Below are positions 24,810-32,618 of a DNA stretch of 38,721 bases, one piece after another; within the stretch, counting starts at the first letter, position 1; each line of letters starts with the position of its first letter. The notes beneath the pieces were generated by a model that saw only the letters and a list, made by a program, of their open reading frames with translations, was not told the origin of the DNA and did not search any database. Both the position numbers and the translations under genes were made by a program. Source of the DNA: Clostridia bacterium (GTDB taxonomy: Bacteria; Bacillota; Clostridia; Oscillospirales; CAG-382); the NCBI GenBank assembly GCA_017466805.1, contig JAFTTN010000066.1, positions 1 to 38,721 on the forward strand, in the 5' to 3' direction.

Positions 24810-25514
24810 TTAAACAATCTCCACAGGCGAAAAATTCACCCAATCCGCCGCAACGAGCGTCAACTGCGCCCCCGCGATCTGATGCACCAACCGCGATTTT
24901 TGCGCCCCGTGCAAATGACCGTAAAATACCCGCTTTATACCGTATTGATGAATAACCTCGCAAATCCGCTCGCACCGCACGCTCGAATAAGCGGGCGGGT
25001 AATGCAGAAATACAATAATTTCCTTTTCGGGATACTGCTCTTGAAGCTTCAGCCCCGCCAAAATCGAAGTGCGCAAGCGCTCGGCTTCGCGGTTGACTAT
25101 TTTTTCGTCGTCCGGTCCGTAATTGCTTTCGGGAAACCAGCCGCGCGTGCCGCAAACAATAAAATTCTCGGCAATATATGCGTTGTTAAACAGAAAATCT
25201 ATGCTGAACGCGGAGATTTCGTCGCGCATTTCATACATTTTCTTCATCGTCTGCCACCAATAATCGTGGTTGCCCTTGGCAATAATCTTTTTGCCGTTCA
25301 GCTTTTCGATAAATTCCAAATCGGCAAGCGCGTCGTCGCTGCGCATTCCCCAGGAAATATCCCCCGCGATAATAACCGTGTCGTTCGGCTTTACCAAAGC
25401 CTGCCAATTTTCGCGCAGTCGCTCGGTGTGGTTTTCCCACCGCGGCCCGAAAATATCCATCGGCTTATTCGTTGTATGCGAAAGATGCAGGTCTGCAATC
25501 GTAAAAACCGACAT
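24810..25514 (-). CDS. Calcineurin-like metallophosphoesterase
   Basis: The 234 residues carry the full binuclear metal motif set: D8-x-H10 (ADLHLSH), G51-D52 (IIAGDISWG), GNHD at 81-84, a histidine in FLHYPP and GHLHG near the end. The fold cleaves phosphomono- or diesters. Close relatives in Clostridia are annotated only as metallophosphoesterases, and the substrate is unknown. AGGAG precedes the ATG. The next gene is a small zinc-ribbon protein in the same direction. Confidence 0.88.
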   Translation of the reverse strand: MSVFTIADLHLSHTTNKPMDIFGPRWENHTERLRENWQALVKPNDTVIIAGDISWGMRSDDALADLEFIEKLNGKKIIAKGNHDYWWQTMKKMYEMRDEISAFSIDFLFNNAYIAENFIVCGTRGWFPESNYGPDDEKIVNREAERLRTSILAGLKLQEQYPEKEIIVFLHYPPAYSSVRCERICEVIHQYGIKRVFYGHLHGAQKSRLVHQIAGAQLTLVAADWVNFSPVEIV

Positions 25515-25583
25515 TTTTTCTCCTAATAATTTTTCTCTTTTTGCAAATAATAATAGCAGATTTTCGAATAAAGGAGCTTATTT

Positions 25584-25769
25584 ATGAACGACATTTCCTT
25601 CAATCAGGTACCAAAGCATATCCACGGCATTTCCTGCAGCGTAATGAACTGCGCCTACCACGACGGCGTTCACTATTGCACCGCGCCCCAAATAACCGTC
25701 GGCCCTTCGACCGCGCAAAACAGCTCGCAAACCGTTTGCGCCACCTTCAAGCCGAAGAATTTCGGTTAA
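25584..25769 (+). CDS. DUF1540-domain small cysteine protein
   Basis: The 61 residues show the DUF1540 pattern: four cysteines (C18, C23, C32, C52), NCAYHDG, an ITVG segment and the end CATFKPK. The cysteines probably bind a metal. DUF1540 proteins are common in spore formers, sometimes in several copies, and their function is unproven. AAAGGAG precedes the ATG at good spacing. An ACGCGC-TTTTT-GCGCGT hairpin at 25771-25787 overlaps the stop region and could be a weak terminator, though no T-run follows it. The gene is divergent from the metallophosphoesterase. Confidence 0.85.
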   Translation: MNDISFNQVPKHIHGISCSVMNCAYHDGVHYCTAPQITVGPSTAQNSSQTVCATFKPKNFG

Positions 25770-25793
25770 TACGCGCTTTTTGCGCGTTACATA

Positions 25794-27251
25794 TTATAAG
25801 GAATTTATCATATCCTTAACTTCGATAGTCTTCGTGAACCGTACCTCTGCATCGCGCAGGTTGGCAAGATTTTTCGGAATAGCACACTTCGTAACCGCAA
25901 AAAGCTTGTCCAATGCATCGAAATCGTCGCTCGGAACCTCTTCTCCGAGTGCCGAAAGCACCGCAGGCGCAAACTTATAGGGCGATGCGGTGGAAACAAC
26001 AAGCATCTTGTTGCCGCTTTCGCTCTTGTATTGCTTCGCCGCGTGCGCCGCAACCGCGGTGTGCGTGTCGCAAAGATATCCGAACTCGTCGAAAAGCTCG
26101 TAAATCGTCTTTTTTGTTTCCTCTTCCGAGCAAGAATAACCCGCAAAATCCTCGCGGATAAGCTCCATCGCCTCGTCGTCAAGCGAATAAATGCCGTCGC
26201 TCGCAAGCTTTTCCATACATTCCTTGGTCTTGTCCGCACCGAGCACAAACCAAAGCAAACGCTCCAAATTGCTCGAAATAAGAATATCCATCGAGGGCGA
26301 CACCGTGGTAAAGAACTCGCGGCGCTTGTCGTAAACGCCCTTGTTTATAAAGTCGGTAAGAATATCGTTCTTGTTCGAGGCGCAAACCAGCTTGCCAAGC
26401 GGAAGCCCCATCTTCTTTGCGATATAAGCCGCAAGAATGTTGCCGAAATTGCCGGTGGGAACGGTAACGTCAAGCTTGTCGCCGTATTTAATTTCGCCCT
26501 CTTTAACAAGGTCGCAATAAGCCGAAACGTAATAAACTATCTGGGGAGCAAGTCTGCCCCAGTTTATCGAGTTTGCGCTCGAGAAGAAAAGTCCCTTTTC
26601 CTCAAGCATTTTTTTCGCACCGTCGTTGGCAAATATAGCCTTTACGCCGCTTTGCGCATCGTCAAAATTGCCGTTTATCGCAACGACGTTAACGTTGTTG
26701 CCCTTTTGTGATGCCATCTGCTTTTTCTGAATATTCGAAACACCGTTCACAGGGTAGAATACCTGAATCTTCACACGGTCGATATCGCAATATCCCTCCA
26801 AAGCCGCCTTTCCGGTGTCGCCGCTCGTCGCAACCAAAATATATGCGTCCTTGGCTTCGCCGGTCTTACCCAACGAAAGCGAAAGAAGTCTGGGCATTAT
26901 CTGCAAAGCCATATCCTTGAAAGCGCTTGTCGGGCCGTGCCAAAGCTCCAAAAAGTAATCGTCGCCAACGCGAGCAATCGGAGCAGCGGGACCGCCGAAC
27001 TTTTCGGCGCTGTATGCCGCGCTTGCCGCCGCTTCAAGCTCTTCCTTGGTGTAATCGGTAAGGAAAAGCGAAAGTATATAAGTAGCTCGCTCGGTGTAGC
27101 TCATCTCGGCAAGCTCTTCGATATTCTGCTTGGTAAGCTCGGGAATGCTTTCGGGAACGTAAAGTCCGCCGTCAAATGCAAGTCCCTTTTTTATAACGTA
27201 CGCCGCGCTCTGCTTTTCGCTGTCTGCGGTACGGGTGCTGATGTAATTCAT
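25794..27251 (-). CDS. thrC: Threonine synthase
   Basis: This PLP enzyme converts O-phosphohomoserine to threonine. The 485 residues are the long bacterial form. The PLP-binding lysine is K112 in PTSAFKDMALQ, with LELWHGP just before it and ATSGDTGKAALEG as the phosphate-binding loop. The ATG overlaps the yraN stop (ATGA), so it is translated as the last gene of the rplS-to-thrC run. A biosynthetic enzyme at the end of an RNA/ribosome-related operon is unusual but not rare. Confidence 0.95.
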   Translation of the reverse strand: MNYISTRTADSEKQSAAYVIKKGLAFDGGLYVPESIPELTKQNIEELAEMSYTERATYILSLFLTDYTKEELEAAASAAYSAEKFGGPAAPIARVGDDYFLELWHGPTSAFKDMALQIMPRLLSLSLGKTGEAKDAYILVATSGDTGKAALEGYCDIDRVKIQVFYPVNGVSNIQKKQMASQKGNNVNVVAINGNFDDAQSGVKAIFANDGAKKMLEEKGLFFSSANSINWGRLAPQIVYYVSAYCDLVKEGEIKYGDKLDVTVPTGNFGNILAAYIAKKMGLPLGKLVCASNKNDILTDFINKGVYDKRREFFTTVSPSMDILISSNLERLLWFVLGADKTKECMEKLASDGIYSLDDEAMELIREDFAGYSCSEEETKKTIYELFDEFGYLCDTHTAVAAHAAKQYKSESGNKMLVVSTASPYKFAPAVLSALGEEVPSDDFDALDKLFAVTKCAIPKNLANLRDAEVRFTKTIEVKDMINSL

Positions 27252-27664
27252 AGCTGATTTCCCCAGTCCTTAATATGATTAAGAGTTATATCTCTATTCT
27301 CCTTCGAAAGATATACCTCTATAATATCTGTTCTCGTTTTTCGTATTCTTCTTTTCAGCTCTATCCCAAACGGATAAAAAACGCTGACTCTTCCGCCGCG
27401 ACAATAGGTTTTTATAAAATCTCCCGCCGCTTTTTTTATTTTTTCAAGCTTATCTTCGTCAACCGCCTCGTATGCCTTGCCGTAGCTTTCGTTCGAACGG
27501 GTTTTTACCTCGAAAAATACCAAAGCTCCGCACTTGTATCCGATAATATCTATTTCTCCGCCGCGTACCGAATAATTGCGCGAAAGTATGCGCCAATGCC
27601 GTTTGCGTAGATATTCGGTTGCTTTTTCTTCGCCGAAATCGCCGATCTGCTTTGTCGTTTTCAT
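27248..27664 (-). CDS. yraN: YraN/UPF0102 family nuclease-like protein
   Basis: The 138 residues match UPF0102, with an RecB/Holliday-junction-resolvase-like core: GDFGEEKATEYL at the N-terminus, then RGGEIDIIG (E37, D39) and FFEVKTR (E52, K54). These acidic and lysine residues correspond to a PD-(D/E)xK site. The family's cellular role is unproven. Its start codon shares one base with the rnhB stop (TAATG), and its stop overlaps thrC. The rnhB-yraN pairing is widely conserved. Confidence 0.93.
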   Translation of the reverse strand: MKTTKQIGDFGEEKATEYLRKRHWRILSRNYSVRGGEIDIIGYKCGALVFFEVKTRSNESYGKAYEAVDEDKLEKIKKAAGDFIKTYCRGGRVSVFYPFGIELKRRIRKTRTDIIEVYLSKENRDITLNHIKDWGNQL

Positions 27665-28272
27665 TATTTCGTACCCAAAAGCTTCTTCAAAAAGCTCGGT
27701 CGGTGTACCGGACTAATCCCCTTTTCAAGCAAAGCCTGCCGATGCGCCTTCGTCGCATAGCCCTTGTGCTTTCCAAGCTCGTATCCGGGGTACATAAGCT
27801 CGATATCGTCAAGCAGTCTGTCCCTCGTCACCTTCGCCAAAATCGATGCCGCCGCAATCGAATGACATAGTGCATCGCCCTTTATAACCGGAACCGCACG
27901 CACCTTGAATCCGCGAACGATATTGCCGTCGGCAAGCACCAAATCGGGCTTAATACGCAGCTTTTCTACAGCGCGGTTCATTGCAAGCATAGATGCGTTC
28001 AAAATATTATATTTTTCTATTTCGTAAACGCTGGCGTGCCCTACGGCGCAATCGATACAGCTTTCGCGTATCTTGTTGTAAAGTGCCTCGCGCTTTTTGT
28101 CGGTCAGCTTTTTCGAATCGTCAAGCCCTTCGATATAAAGTCCGTCGGGCAATATAACCGCCGCCGCAACGACAGGCCCCGCCAAAGGACCTCTGCCCGC
28201 CTCGTCACAGCCGCAAACCACGCTTTCGCCGTCTGCGCGCAGTGATATTTCGTATTGCCAATCGAGCGCCAT
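27664..28272 (-). CDS. rnhB: Ribonuclease HII
   Basis: RNase HII cuts RNA in RNA/DNA hybrids and single ribonucleotides in DNA. The 202 residues contain the catalytic D23-E24 in CGCDEAGRGPLAGPV, the DSKKL block, the VLADGN motif carrying another catalytic Asp, and HSIAAASILAKVTRD. It lies four bases after rbgA and overlaps yraN by one base. Confidence 0.96.
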   Translation of the reverse strand: MALDWQYEISLRADGESVVCGCDEAGRGPLAGPVVAAAVILPDGLYIEGLDDSKKLTDKKREALYNKIRESCIDCAVGHASVYEIEKYNILNASMLAMNRAVEKLRIKPDLVLADGNIVRGFKVRAVPVIKGDALCHSIAAASILAKVTRDRLLDDIELMYPGYELGKHKGYATKAHRQALLEKGISPVHRPSFLKKLLGTK

Positions 28273-28276
28273 TTTT

Positions 28277-29125
28277 TCACACCCTGTCGAGAGTTATTCT
28301 GCCGATTTTTCCGCCGCGGAATTCATCAAGAATCACGCCTGCCGCGCGGTCCTCGTCGATAACGCCGCCTGCACGCAAAAATCCGCGTCTTCTGCCGATT
28401 TTTTCAAAAATATCGTAATCGCTGTCCTCTTCGCTTATTTCTATATTAAAGCGCTCCTGCAGGCAGCCCGCGTAATTTTCGCGTATAAGCCCTATCAATC
28501 TGCAGGAAAGGTCGAGCGTATCTAAAATTTCGTCCTTTATCGAGCCCAGACAAGCAAGCTTTATACCAACAAGCTCGTCGTCGAACTTGTGCCAAAGTAT
28601 GCCCGGAGTGTCGGTAAGCTCTAAATTAAGCGATGGCACCGATATGCGTGAATTGTGTCTGGTAACACCGGGCCTGTCCTGCGCCACCGCCTTTTTCGTG
28701 CCGCTTATAGTGTTTATCAAAGTCGATTTGCCAACGTTGGTTATCCCTGCCACCATTGCGCGTATCGGACGCTTTATTCCGCGTGCGGCATCGCGCTCGA
28801 GTTTTTCGCGCATAAGCGTTTTTATGCCGCCCTGTATATTTTTAATCCCTTGGCCCGATTTGCAGTCGATTGCAATAACCTCTCTGCCTGCACCGCGCAA
28901 AGCGCTTTCAAACCTTTTGGTCTGCTCGGGGTCGGCAAGCGTGCATTTGGTAAGCAAGGTCAAGGTAGGCTTGCCGCAAAAAAGATTTTTAAAATCGGGG
29001 TTGGTGCTCGAAATCGGCGCGCGCGCGTCCAAAAGCTCGATCACCATATCTATATTCGGAAGCGATTCCTTTATCAACCGCTTCGCTTTCGCCATATGTC
29101 CGGGATACCAGACTATTTCAGCCAT
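28277..29125 (-). CDS. rbgA: Circularly permuted GTPase RbgA/YlqF, 50S assembly
   Basis: RbgA acts late in assembly of the 50S subunit. The 282 residues open with WYPGHMAKAKR, the family signature, then show permuted G motifs: a G4 position TKCTLADP, G5 CKSGQG, G1 GITNVGKST, G2 RPGVT and G3 DTPGI. The G4 motif is degenerate (TKCT instead of NKxD). The start at 29125 is chosen because AAGGAG precedes it and the conserved N-terminus begins there; an upstream in-frame start at 29155 would add ten residues. The position between lepB and rnhB is conserved in Firmicutes. Confidence 0.94.
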   Translation of the reverse strand: MAEIVWYPGHMAKAKRLIKESLPNIDMVIELLDARAPISSTNPDFKNLFCGKPTLTLLTKCTLADPEQTKRFESALRGAGREVIAIDCKSGQGIKNIQGGIKTLMREKLERDAARGIKRPIRAMVAGITNVGKSTLINTISGTKKAVAQDRPGVTRHNSRISVPSLNLELTDTPGILWHKFDDELVGIKLACLGSIKDEILDTLDLSCRLIGLIRENYAGCLQERFNIEISEEDSDYDIFEKIGRRRGFLRAGGVIDEDRAAGVILDEFRGGKIGRITLDRV

Positions 29126-29175
29126 TTTTATCTCCTTGTCGGATATTTTTCTCAATCCGATTTTTTCCGCAGGCT

Positions 29176-30156
29176 CTAATCAACCGTGCCGAAATTCGGG
29201 GTGATTCTTAATATCACTCTGCCTAAAATACGGTTTTCGTCCATTTCGCCATACTCGCGTGATCTGCTGTCCTTCGAGTTGTTGCGGTTGTCACCCATAA
29301 CGAAAACCTTGCCCTCGCTAACCGTAAATTCCTGCTTGTATTTCGTAACGGTGGTACCGTTCATCGGAATATCCTCGCCCCATTTCTGTTGCTCGACCTT
29401 CCGCATTTCCTCGATATAAGGCTCGTCGAGCTTAACTCCGTCGACGTAAACCTCCCAATTTTTATAATCGATATAAACCGTCTGTCCCTCGGTTGCAATA
29501 ACGCGCTTAATAATCGGCTCGCCGTTATCGCCGTGGCTTTCGGGGTTAATAACCACTATATCGCCGGTTTCGGGGGTATAAAACATGTCGGAAATAATCA
29601 GCTTATCCTTATCGTGAAGCGTACCCATCATCGATTCGCCGTCGACAGAAACGTAACGGAAGACGAAAAGGAAAAGTATCATCATCAAAGAAAGTGCATA
29701 GCAAAAGGTTTCGAGATAATCGTAAACAAATCCGATTTTGCTCTTTTTGTTTTTTTTCTCGGCTTCGCCGTTTTCATCACAGCAAGAGCATTCTTCGCCG
29801 CGGCCGCAATCGCTGCAGGCCGCCTTTTCTGCTTCGTCTACGCTCGCGCAAAAAACCTTGTATGCCGGCGTATATTTTTCATCCTCGACGCAAGCCTCGC
29901 TGCCGTCCTCGCCAATCTCCTCGGCTTCGCCGCTTTTTGCTTCGGCACCCTCTTCGCAATCCGCATTGCCGCAAGCACAACCGCAAGCAGATGCTTCTGC
30001 ACCGCCTTCGCTTTCGCAATCCGCGCAAGCCGATTTTTCGCCCGTGGCTTTGCCTTCCGCCGCGCTCGCCTTGCCATTTTCCTCGGCAGCGCAATCATCG
30101 CAGGCTCTGCCCGATTCGGATTCTTCGTTCAATTCATTGTTTTCAAATTCGTTCAT
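29176..30156 (-). CDS. lepB: Signal peptidase I with a cysteine-rich acidic N-terminal extension
   Basis: This membrane serine protease removes signal peptides. From about residue 140 the protein is ordinary: one membrane segment (about 150-168), S175 in DGESMMGTL as nucleophile, K217 in IIKRVIA as general base, and GDNRNNSKDSR near the end. Unusually, some 140 residues precede the membrane helix, where Gram-positive enzymes usually have under 25. This part is rich in Glu, Ala and Gly and has 15 cysteines, many in CxxC pairs (C19/C22, C44/C47, C114/C117) plus a CGCAC cluster and CSCC. It should face the cytoplasm and could bind metal or respond to redox state; that is inference. The ribosome binding site is weak (GGGATTG), and the frame is open throughout with no sign of an artefact. 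Confidence 0.92.
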   Translation of the reverse strand: MNEFENNELNEESESGRACDDCAAEENGKASAAEGKATGEKSACADCESEGGAEASACGCACGNADCEEGAEAKSGEAEEIGEDGSEACVEDEKYTPAYKVFCASVDEAEKAACSDCGRGEECSCCDENGEAEKKNKKSKIGFVYDYLETFCYALSLMMILFLFVFRYVSVDGESMMGTLHDKDKLIISDMFYTPETGDIVVINPESHGDNGEPIIKRVIATEGQTVYIDYKNWEVYVDGVKLDEPYIEEMRKVEQQKWGEDIPMNGTTVTKYKQEFTVSEGKVFVMGDNRNNSKDSRSREYGEMDENRILGRVILRITPNFGTVD

Positions 30157-30195
30157 TTATATCAATCCCAAAAATTAATAGCAATAAAAAGCAAA

Positions 30196-30221
30196 GGTGT
30201 CTGCGGTAAAACGCAGACACC
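30196..30221 (-). terminator. Hairpin between rplS and lepB (terminator or attenuator)
   Basis: A perfect 10-bp stem, GGTGTCTGCG with CGCAGACACC, is followed on the minus strand by TTTGCTTTTTATT. It should end most rplS transcripts, with readthrough into lepB and downstream genes, because no separate lepB promoter is evident. Confidence 0.7.
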
Positions 30222-30232
30222 AAAGAGTCGAT

Positions 30233-30574
30233 TTAGATTTTTTCCTTGACCTTAGCGTTCTTGCCGACCTTATCGCGAAGATAATAAAGCTTAGCACGGC
30301 GAACCTTACCGCGACGAACAACTTCAACAGCCTGTACGTTCGGGGAGTGAAGGGGGAAGGTCTTTTCGGTACCAACGCCGTAGGAAACACGTCTAACGGT
30401 GAAGGTTTCGGAAATGCCGCCGTTCTTCTTGGAAATAACGGTACCTTCGAAGATCTGAGTTCTGACTCTTGTACCCTCGACAATTCTCTGTGCTACCTTA
30501 ACGGTATCACCAACGTTGAATTCGGGGATTTCGGTTTTTAACTGCTCATTTGTAAATGCTTTCAAAATATCCAA
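30233..30574 (-). CDS. rplS: 50S ribosomal protein L19
   Basis: bL19 lies at the subunit interface. The family core is clear: [45 protein letters not shown] (split here only for reading), then [13 protein letters not shown]. The start is probably TTG at 30574: GGAGG lies eight bases ahead, giving 113 residues starting at the [12 protein letters not shown] helix, the usual L19 length. An in-frame ATG at 30589 would add five residues, but the GGAGG would then fall inside the gene. rplS has its own promoter, separate from the rpsP-rimM-trmD genes that often precede it. Confidence 0.96.
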   Translation of the reverse strand: MDILKAFTNEQLKTEIPEFNVGDTVKVAQRIVEGTRVRTQIFEGTVISKKNGGISETFTVRRVSYGVGTEKTFPLHSPNVQAVEVVRRGKVRRAKLYYLRDKVGKNAKVKEKI

Positions 30575-30643
30575 AGCTTTTACCTCCATTTTTCTAAGGC
30601 GTTCGTACTGAGCCGCAGAGGACCGCCCGTAATTTAACGACCA

Positions 30644-30672
30644 ATTATACCACGAAAAACAAGAAAAATCAA
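30644..30672 (-). promoter_or_regulatory. Strong promoter of the rplS operon
   Basis: On the minus strand: -35 TTGATT (30667-30672), 17-base spacer, perfect -10 TATAAT (30644-30649). Start of transcription is expected near 30637, leaving a leader of roughly 60 bases with GC-rich potential stems. Confidence 0.85.
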
Positions 30673-30754
30673 GTGTTTTTAAGCATTTTTCTTAATTTTT
30701 CGGCATTTCCAATATGTTGTGCCTACAGTCGTTCGCTCTCCGCAATTTGTTGTG

Positions 30755-31327
30755 TTATTTCGGCAATTTGCGCAACGGAACGGTTAATATCAAGGTCAAA
30801 ACGAGCGCAACTATCATATTTCCGAGCATATAGCTTCCGTTGTAAACCAAGGAATATATATAAGACATATCGCTGGTAAAGCTCAATCCGAATAATTCCA
30901 TAGTATCGCCCACCGCGATTTTGTAAATCGTAACGCCGGAAATATAATGTATAACGAATCTGCCGAGCGAAGCAACCACCGTGCCCGCGGCAAGACCGTA
31001 TTTCTTTCCCTTGAATATACCTGCCAAGCCTACCGCGCCATAGGCAAGAACGTAGTCGAGCAGTACCGAGGGCAGTCCCCAGCCGATACCGCCTGCAATA
31101 AGGCATTCGATAAGACCTAAAGCAAGGCCGGCGGGTATTGCCCAACGCATACCTCTGCGCCAGCCGAGCACGATTATCGGCACCATAACCAAATCGATGC
31201 TTCCACCCTGCGCCCAAAGGTCGATTCTGAACGGAGGAAAGCGCAAAAGCGAAAATACCGTCGCCAGCGCAATCATAATAGCCGCCTCGCAAAGCGAGCG
31301 TAAATTGTTTACGGTTTTTTGTTTCAT
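30755..31327 (-). CDS. thiT: Thiamine ECF transporter S component ThiT
   Basis: ThiT binds thiamine in the membrane and works with a shared ECF energising module, which is not in this window. The 190 residues are typical, with about six hydrophobic segments and the family-like stretch RFPPFRIDLWAQGGSIDLVM followed by GLIECLIAGG. A frame remains open upstream to 31558, but that part is a Lys-rich reading of an A-tract leader and has no ribosome binding site; the ATG at 31327 has AAAAGGA ahead. A TPP riboswitch and terminator upstream confirm the link to thiamine. Confidence 0.93.
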   Translation of the reverse strand: MKQKTVNNLRSLCEAAIMIALATVFSLLRFPPFRIDLWAQGGSIDLVMVPIIVLGWRRGMRWAIPAGLALGLIECLIAGGIGWGLPSVLLDYVLAYGAVGLAGIFKGKKYGLAAGTVVASLGRFVIHYISGVTIYKIAVGDTMELFGLSFTSDMSYIYSLVYNGSYMLGNMIVALVLTLILTVPLRKLPK

Positions 31328-31420
31328 AAGATAAATTCCTTTTAATTTTTCCTTTCCGAAACCTTTGCATTTTTCACCGAAAAGGGTTTTACACAGCGAA
31401 ATCGGCGAAAATATATGCGA

Positions 31421-31522
31421 TTTTTTCGGCGTTTTTTGCGCACTTTTTGTACTTTTTTGTATGTTTTCGGTACACTTTTGCGTTTTTTCGCCTGTTTTTC
31501 GCACCCTTTTTCGACCTGTTTT
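31421..31522. other. Ten helically phased A/T-tracts, probable intrinsically bent DNA
   Basis: Ten runs of four to six T on plus (A on minus) start at 31421, 31432, 31444, 31453, 31464, 31476, 31483, 31495, 31507 and 31519. Mean spacing is close to 10.8 bases, about one helical turn, which predicts strong curvature. The runs lie in the thiT leader between the riboswitch terminator and thiT. Whether they act as DNA (bend, nucleoid protein site) or as an A-rich RNA leader is open. Confidence 0.6.
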
Positions 31523-31539
31523 GCGGTAAAAAATATGAA

Positions 31540-31569
31540 AAACCCCGAAAATTTTCATTTTCGGGGTTT
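31540..31569 (-). terminator. Riboswitch-controlled terminator of thiT
   Basis: On the minus strand a perfect 13-bp stem (AAACCCCGAAAAT with its complement) is closed by a GAAA tetraloop and followed by a U-run. It lies about 40 bases past the TPP aptamer and is its expression platform: thiamine pyrophosphate binding should favour termination before thiT. Confidence 0.85.
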
Positions 31570-31606
31570 ATACACAAAGAGTTTTTGCACACGAAAAAGC
31601 TCGTGC

Positions 31607-31690
31607 GCGCTCCCTACGGCAGCATTATCTGCATCAGGTTCCTCGGGTATGTTCTCAGCCGTATTTTATACAGCACCCCGTTAATATTAA
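31607..31690 (-). ncRNA. TPP riboswitch (THI element)
   Basis: On the minus strand the conserved aptamer segments occur in order: ACGGGGTGC, GGCTGAGA, ACCC, GAACCTGAT, GATAATGC and CGTAGGGA. These form the two TPP-binding arms. A terminator hairpin follows at 31540-31569 and thiT lies downstream, so it is an OFF switch for thiamine uptake. The exact P1 boundaries were not folded. Confidence 0.93.
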
Positions 31691-31719
31691 ATTTTTAAGC
31701 AGAGCTCTTGCTTGCATTT

Positions 31720-31748
31720 ACTATAACGCTAAACACGCAATTTGTCAA
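31720..31748 (-). promoter_or_regulatory. Promoter of the TPP riboswitch-thiT unit
   Basis: On the minus strand: -35 TTGACA (31743-31748), 17-base spacer, -10 TATAGT (31720-31725), about 30 bases before the aptamer. The remaining 31749-31820 stretch holds a TTTTGCAAA/TTTGCAAAA hairpin (31778-31802), possibly a weak terminator for the upstream ABC operon. Confidence 0.85.
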
Positions 31749-31820
31749 GAGGCAATTTTGCTTTTTTCGGCGGTGGTTTTTGCAAACACGCCTTTTGCAA
31801 AATCGTTTTTGGGTTAGGTG

Positions 31821-32618
31821 CTATTCCGACACGGCTTTGCTTTGGGCTTCTTCGCCTTCGCTGTATTCGCCGACCGTTACCTCGCCGCCGAATTTATCGT
31901 AGCTAAGCTTTGCGGTAATATGGAGCGTTATGGTATATTCGCTTTCGGGCACGCTGTAGCCGGGGATATACGCAGGGGTATCGTAAAGCTTTACGTCGAA
32001 TTCATAGCGTACGCCGGTTACCCTGCCCTCCGAAACGGTATAAATGCATTTTGCTTCGCCGTATTCGGTTTTATCCTTTTGCGGCTGCTTCAAAACGTCG
32101 ACCATATCGTAGATATCGCCGCCCACGACCGAATCGCATATAATTTCGGTATCGTTACGGGTTACGGTATAGGTCCTGCCGACCATACTTTCGTTAACCG
32201 CTATTTCGCCGACCTCTTCGGGAAGCGAAAACATTTGCGAATAGGGGAATTTCGAAAGCAGAGCATTGGTATCGACGTCGACCTCGGTAGCGGTTTCTCC
32301 GTCGACCGAAATTGCCTTGCCGTTTGCGATATAGTTTTTTCGGTTTGCCGAAACGCCGAGATAGGTTTGCGCAAACGCTATCGACGCCTTTTTTTCGGTC
32401 CTGTTGCATTCGACCTTACCGTTTGCGTAATACAGCGAAACGCCTTGGCCGAAATTGATTTCGAGCATATAGCTGCCCGAAAACGCAGTTTCGGAATTGG
32501 TAACGGATATCGCCTCGGACAAGCTTTTTTCGGCTTCCGAATTATCGCTTTGATTACCGTCGCCGCAGGCGCAGAGCAAAAGGCACAGCGCCAGCGCAAA
32601 AATCAATAATTTTTTCAT
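31821..32618 (-). CDS. Lipoprotein of unknown function, last gene of the Gld-like ABC operon
   Basis: The 265 residues start with a lipoprotein signal, MKKLLIFALALCLLLCAC, with C18 as the likely lipidated cysteine, followed by an acidic Ser/Asn linker. The rest is beta-rich with no known motif; it resembles in style the secreted lipoproteins with a repeated beta-sandwich that bind partner proteins or lipids, but no family is claimed. Its ATG overlaps the stop of the DUF4340 gene (ATGA), so the two are translationally coupled and probably work at the same membrane complex. Confidence 0.75.
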   Translation of the reverse strand: MKKLLIFALALCLLLCACGDGNQSDNSEAEKSLSEAISVTNSETAFSGSYMLEINFGQGVSLYYANGKVECNRTEKKASIAFAQTYLGVSANRKNYIANGKAISVDGETATEVDVDTNALLSKFPYSQMFSLPEEVGEIAVNESMVGRTYTVTRNDTEIICDSVVGGDIYDMVDVLKQPQKDKTEYGEAKCIYTVSEGRVTGVRYEFDVKLYDTPAYIPGYSVPESEYTITLHITAKLSYDKFGGEVTVGEYSEGEEAQSKAVSE

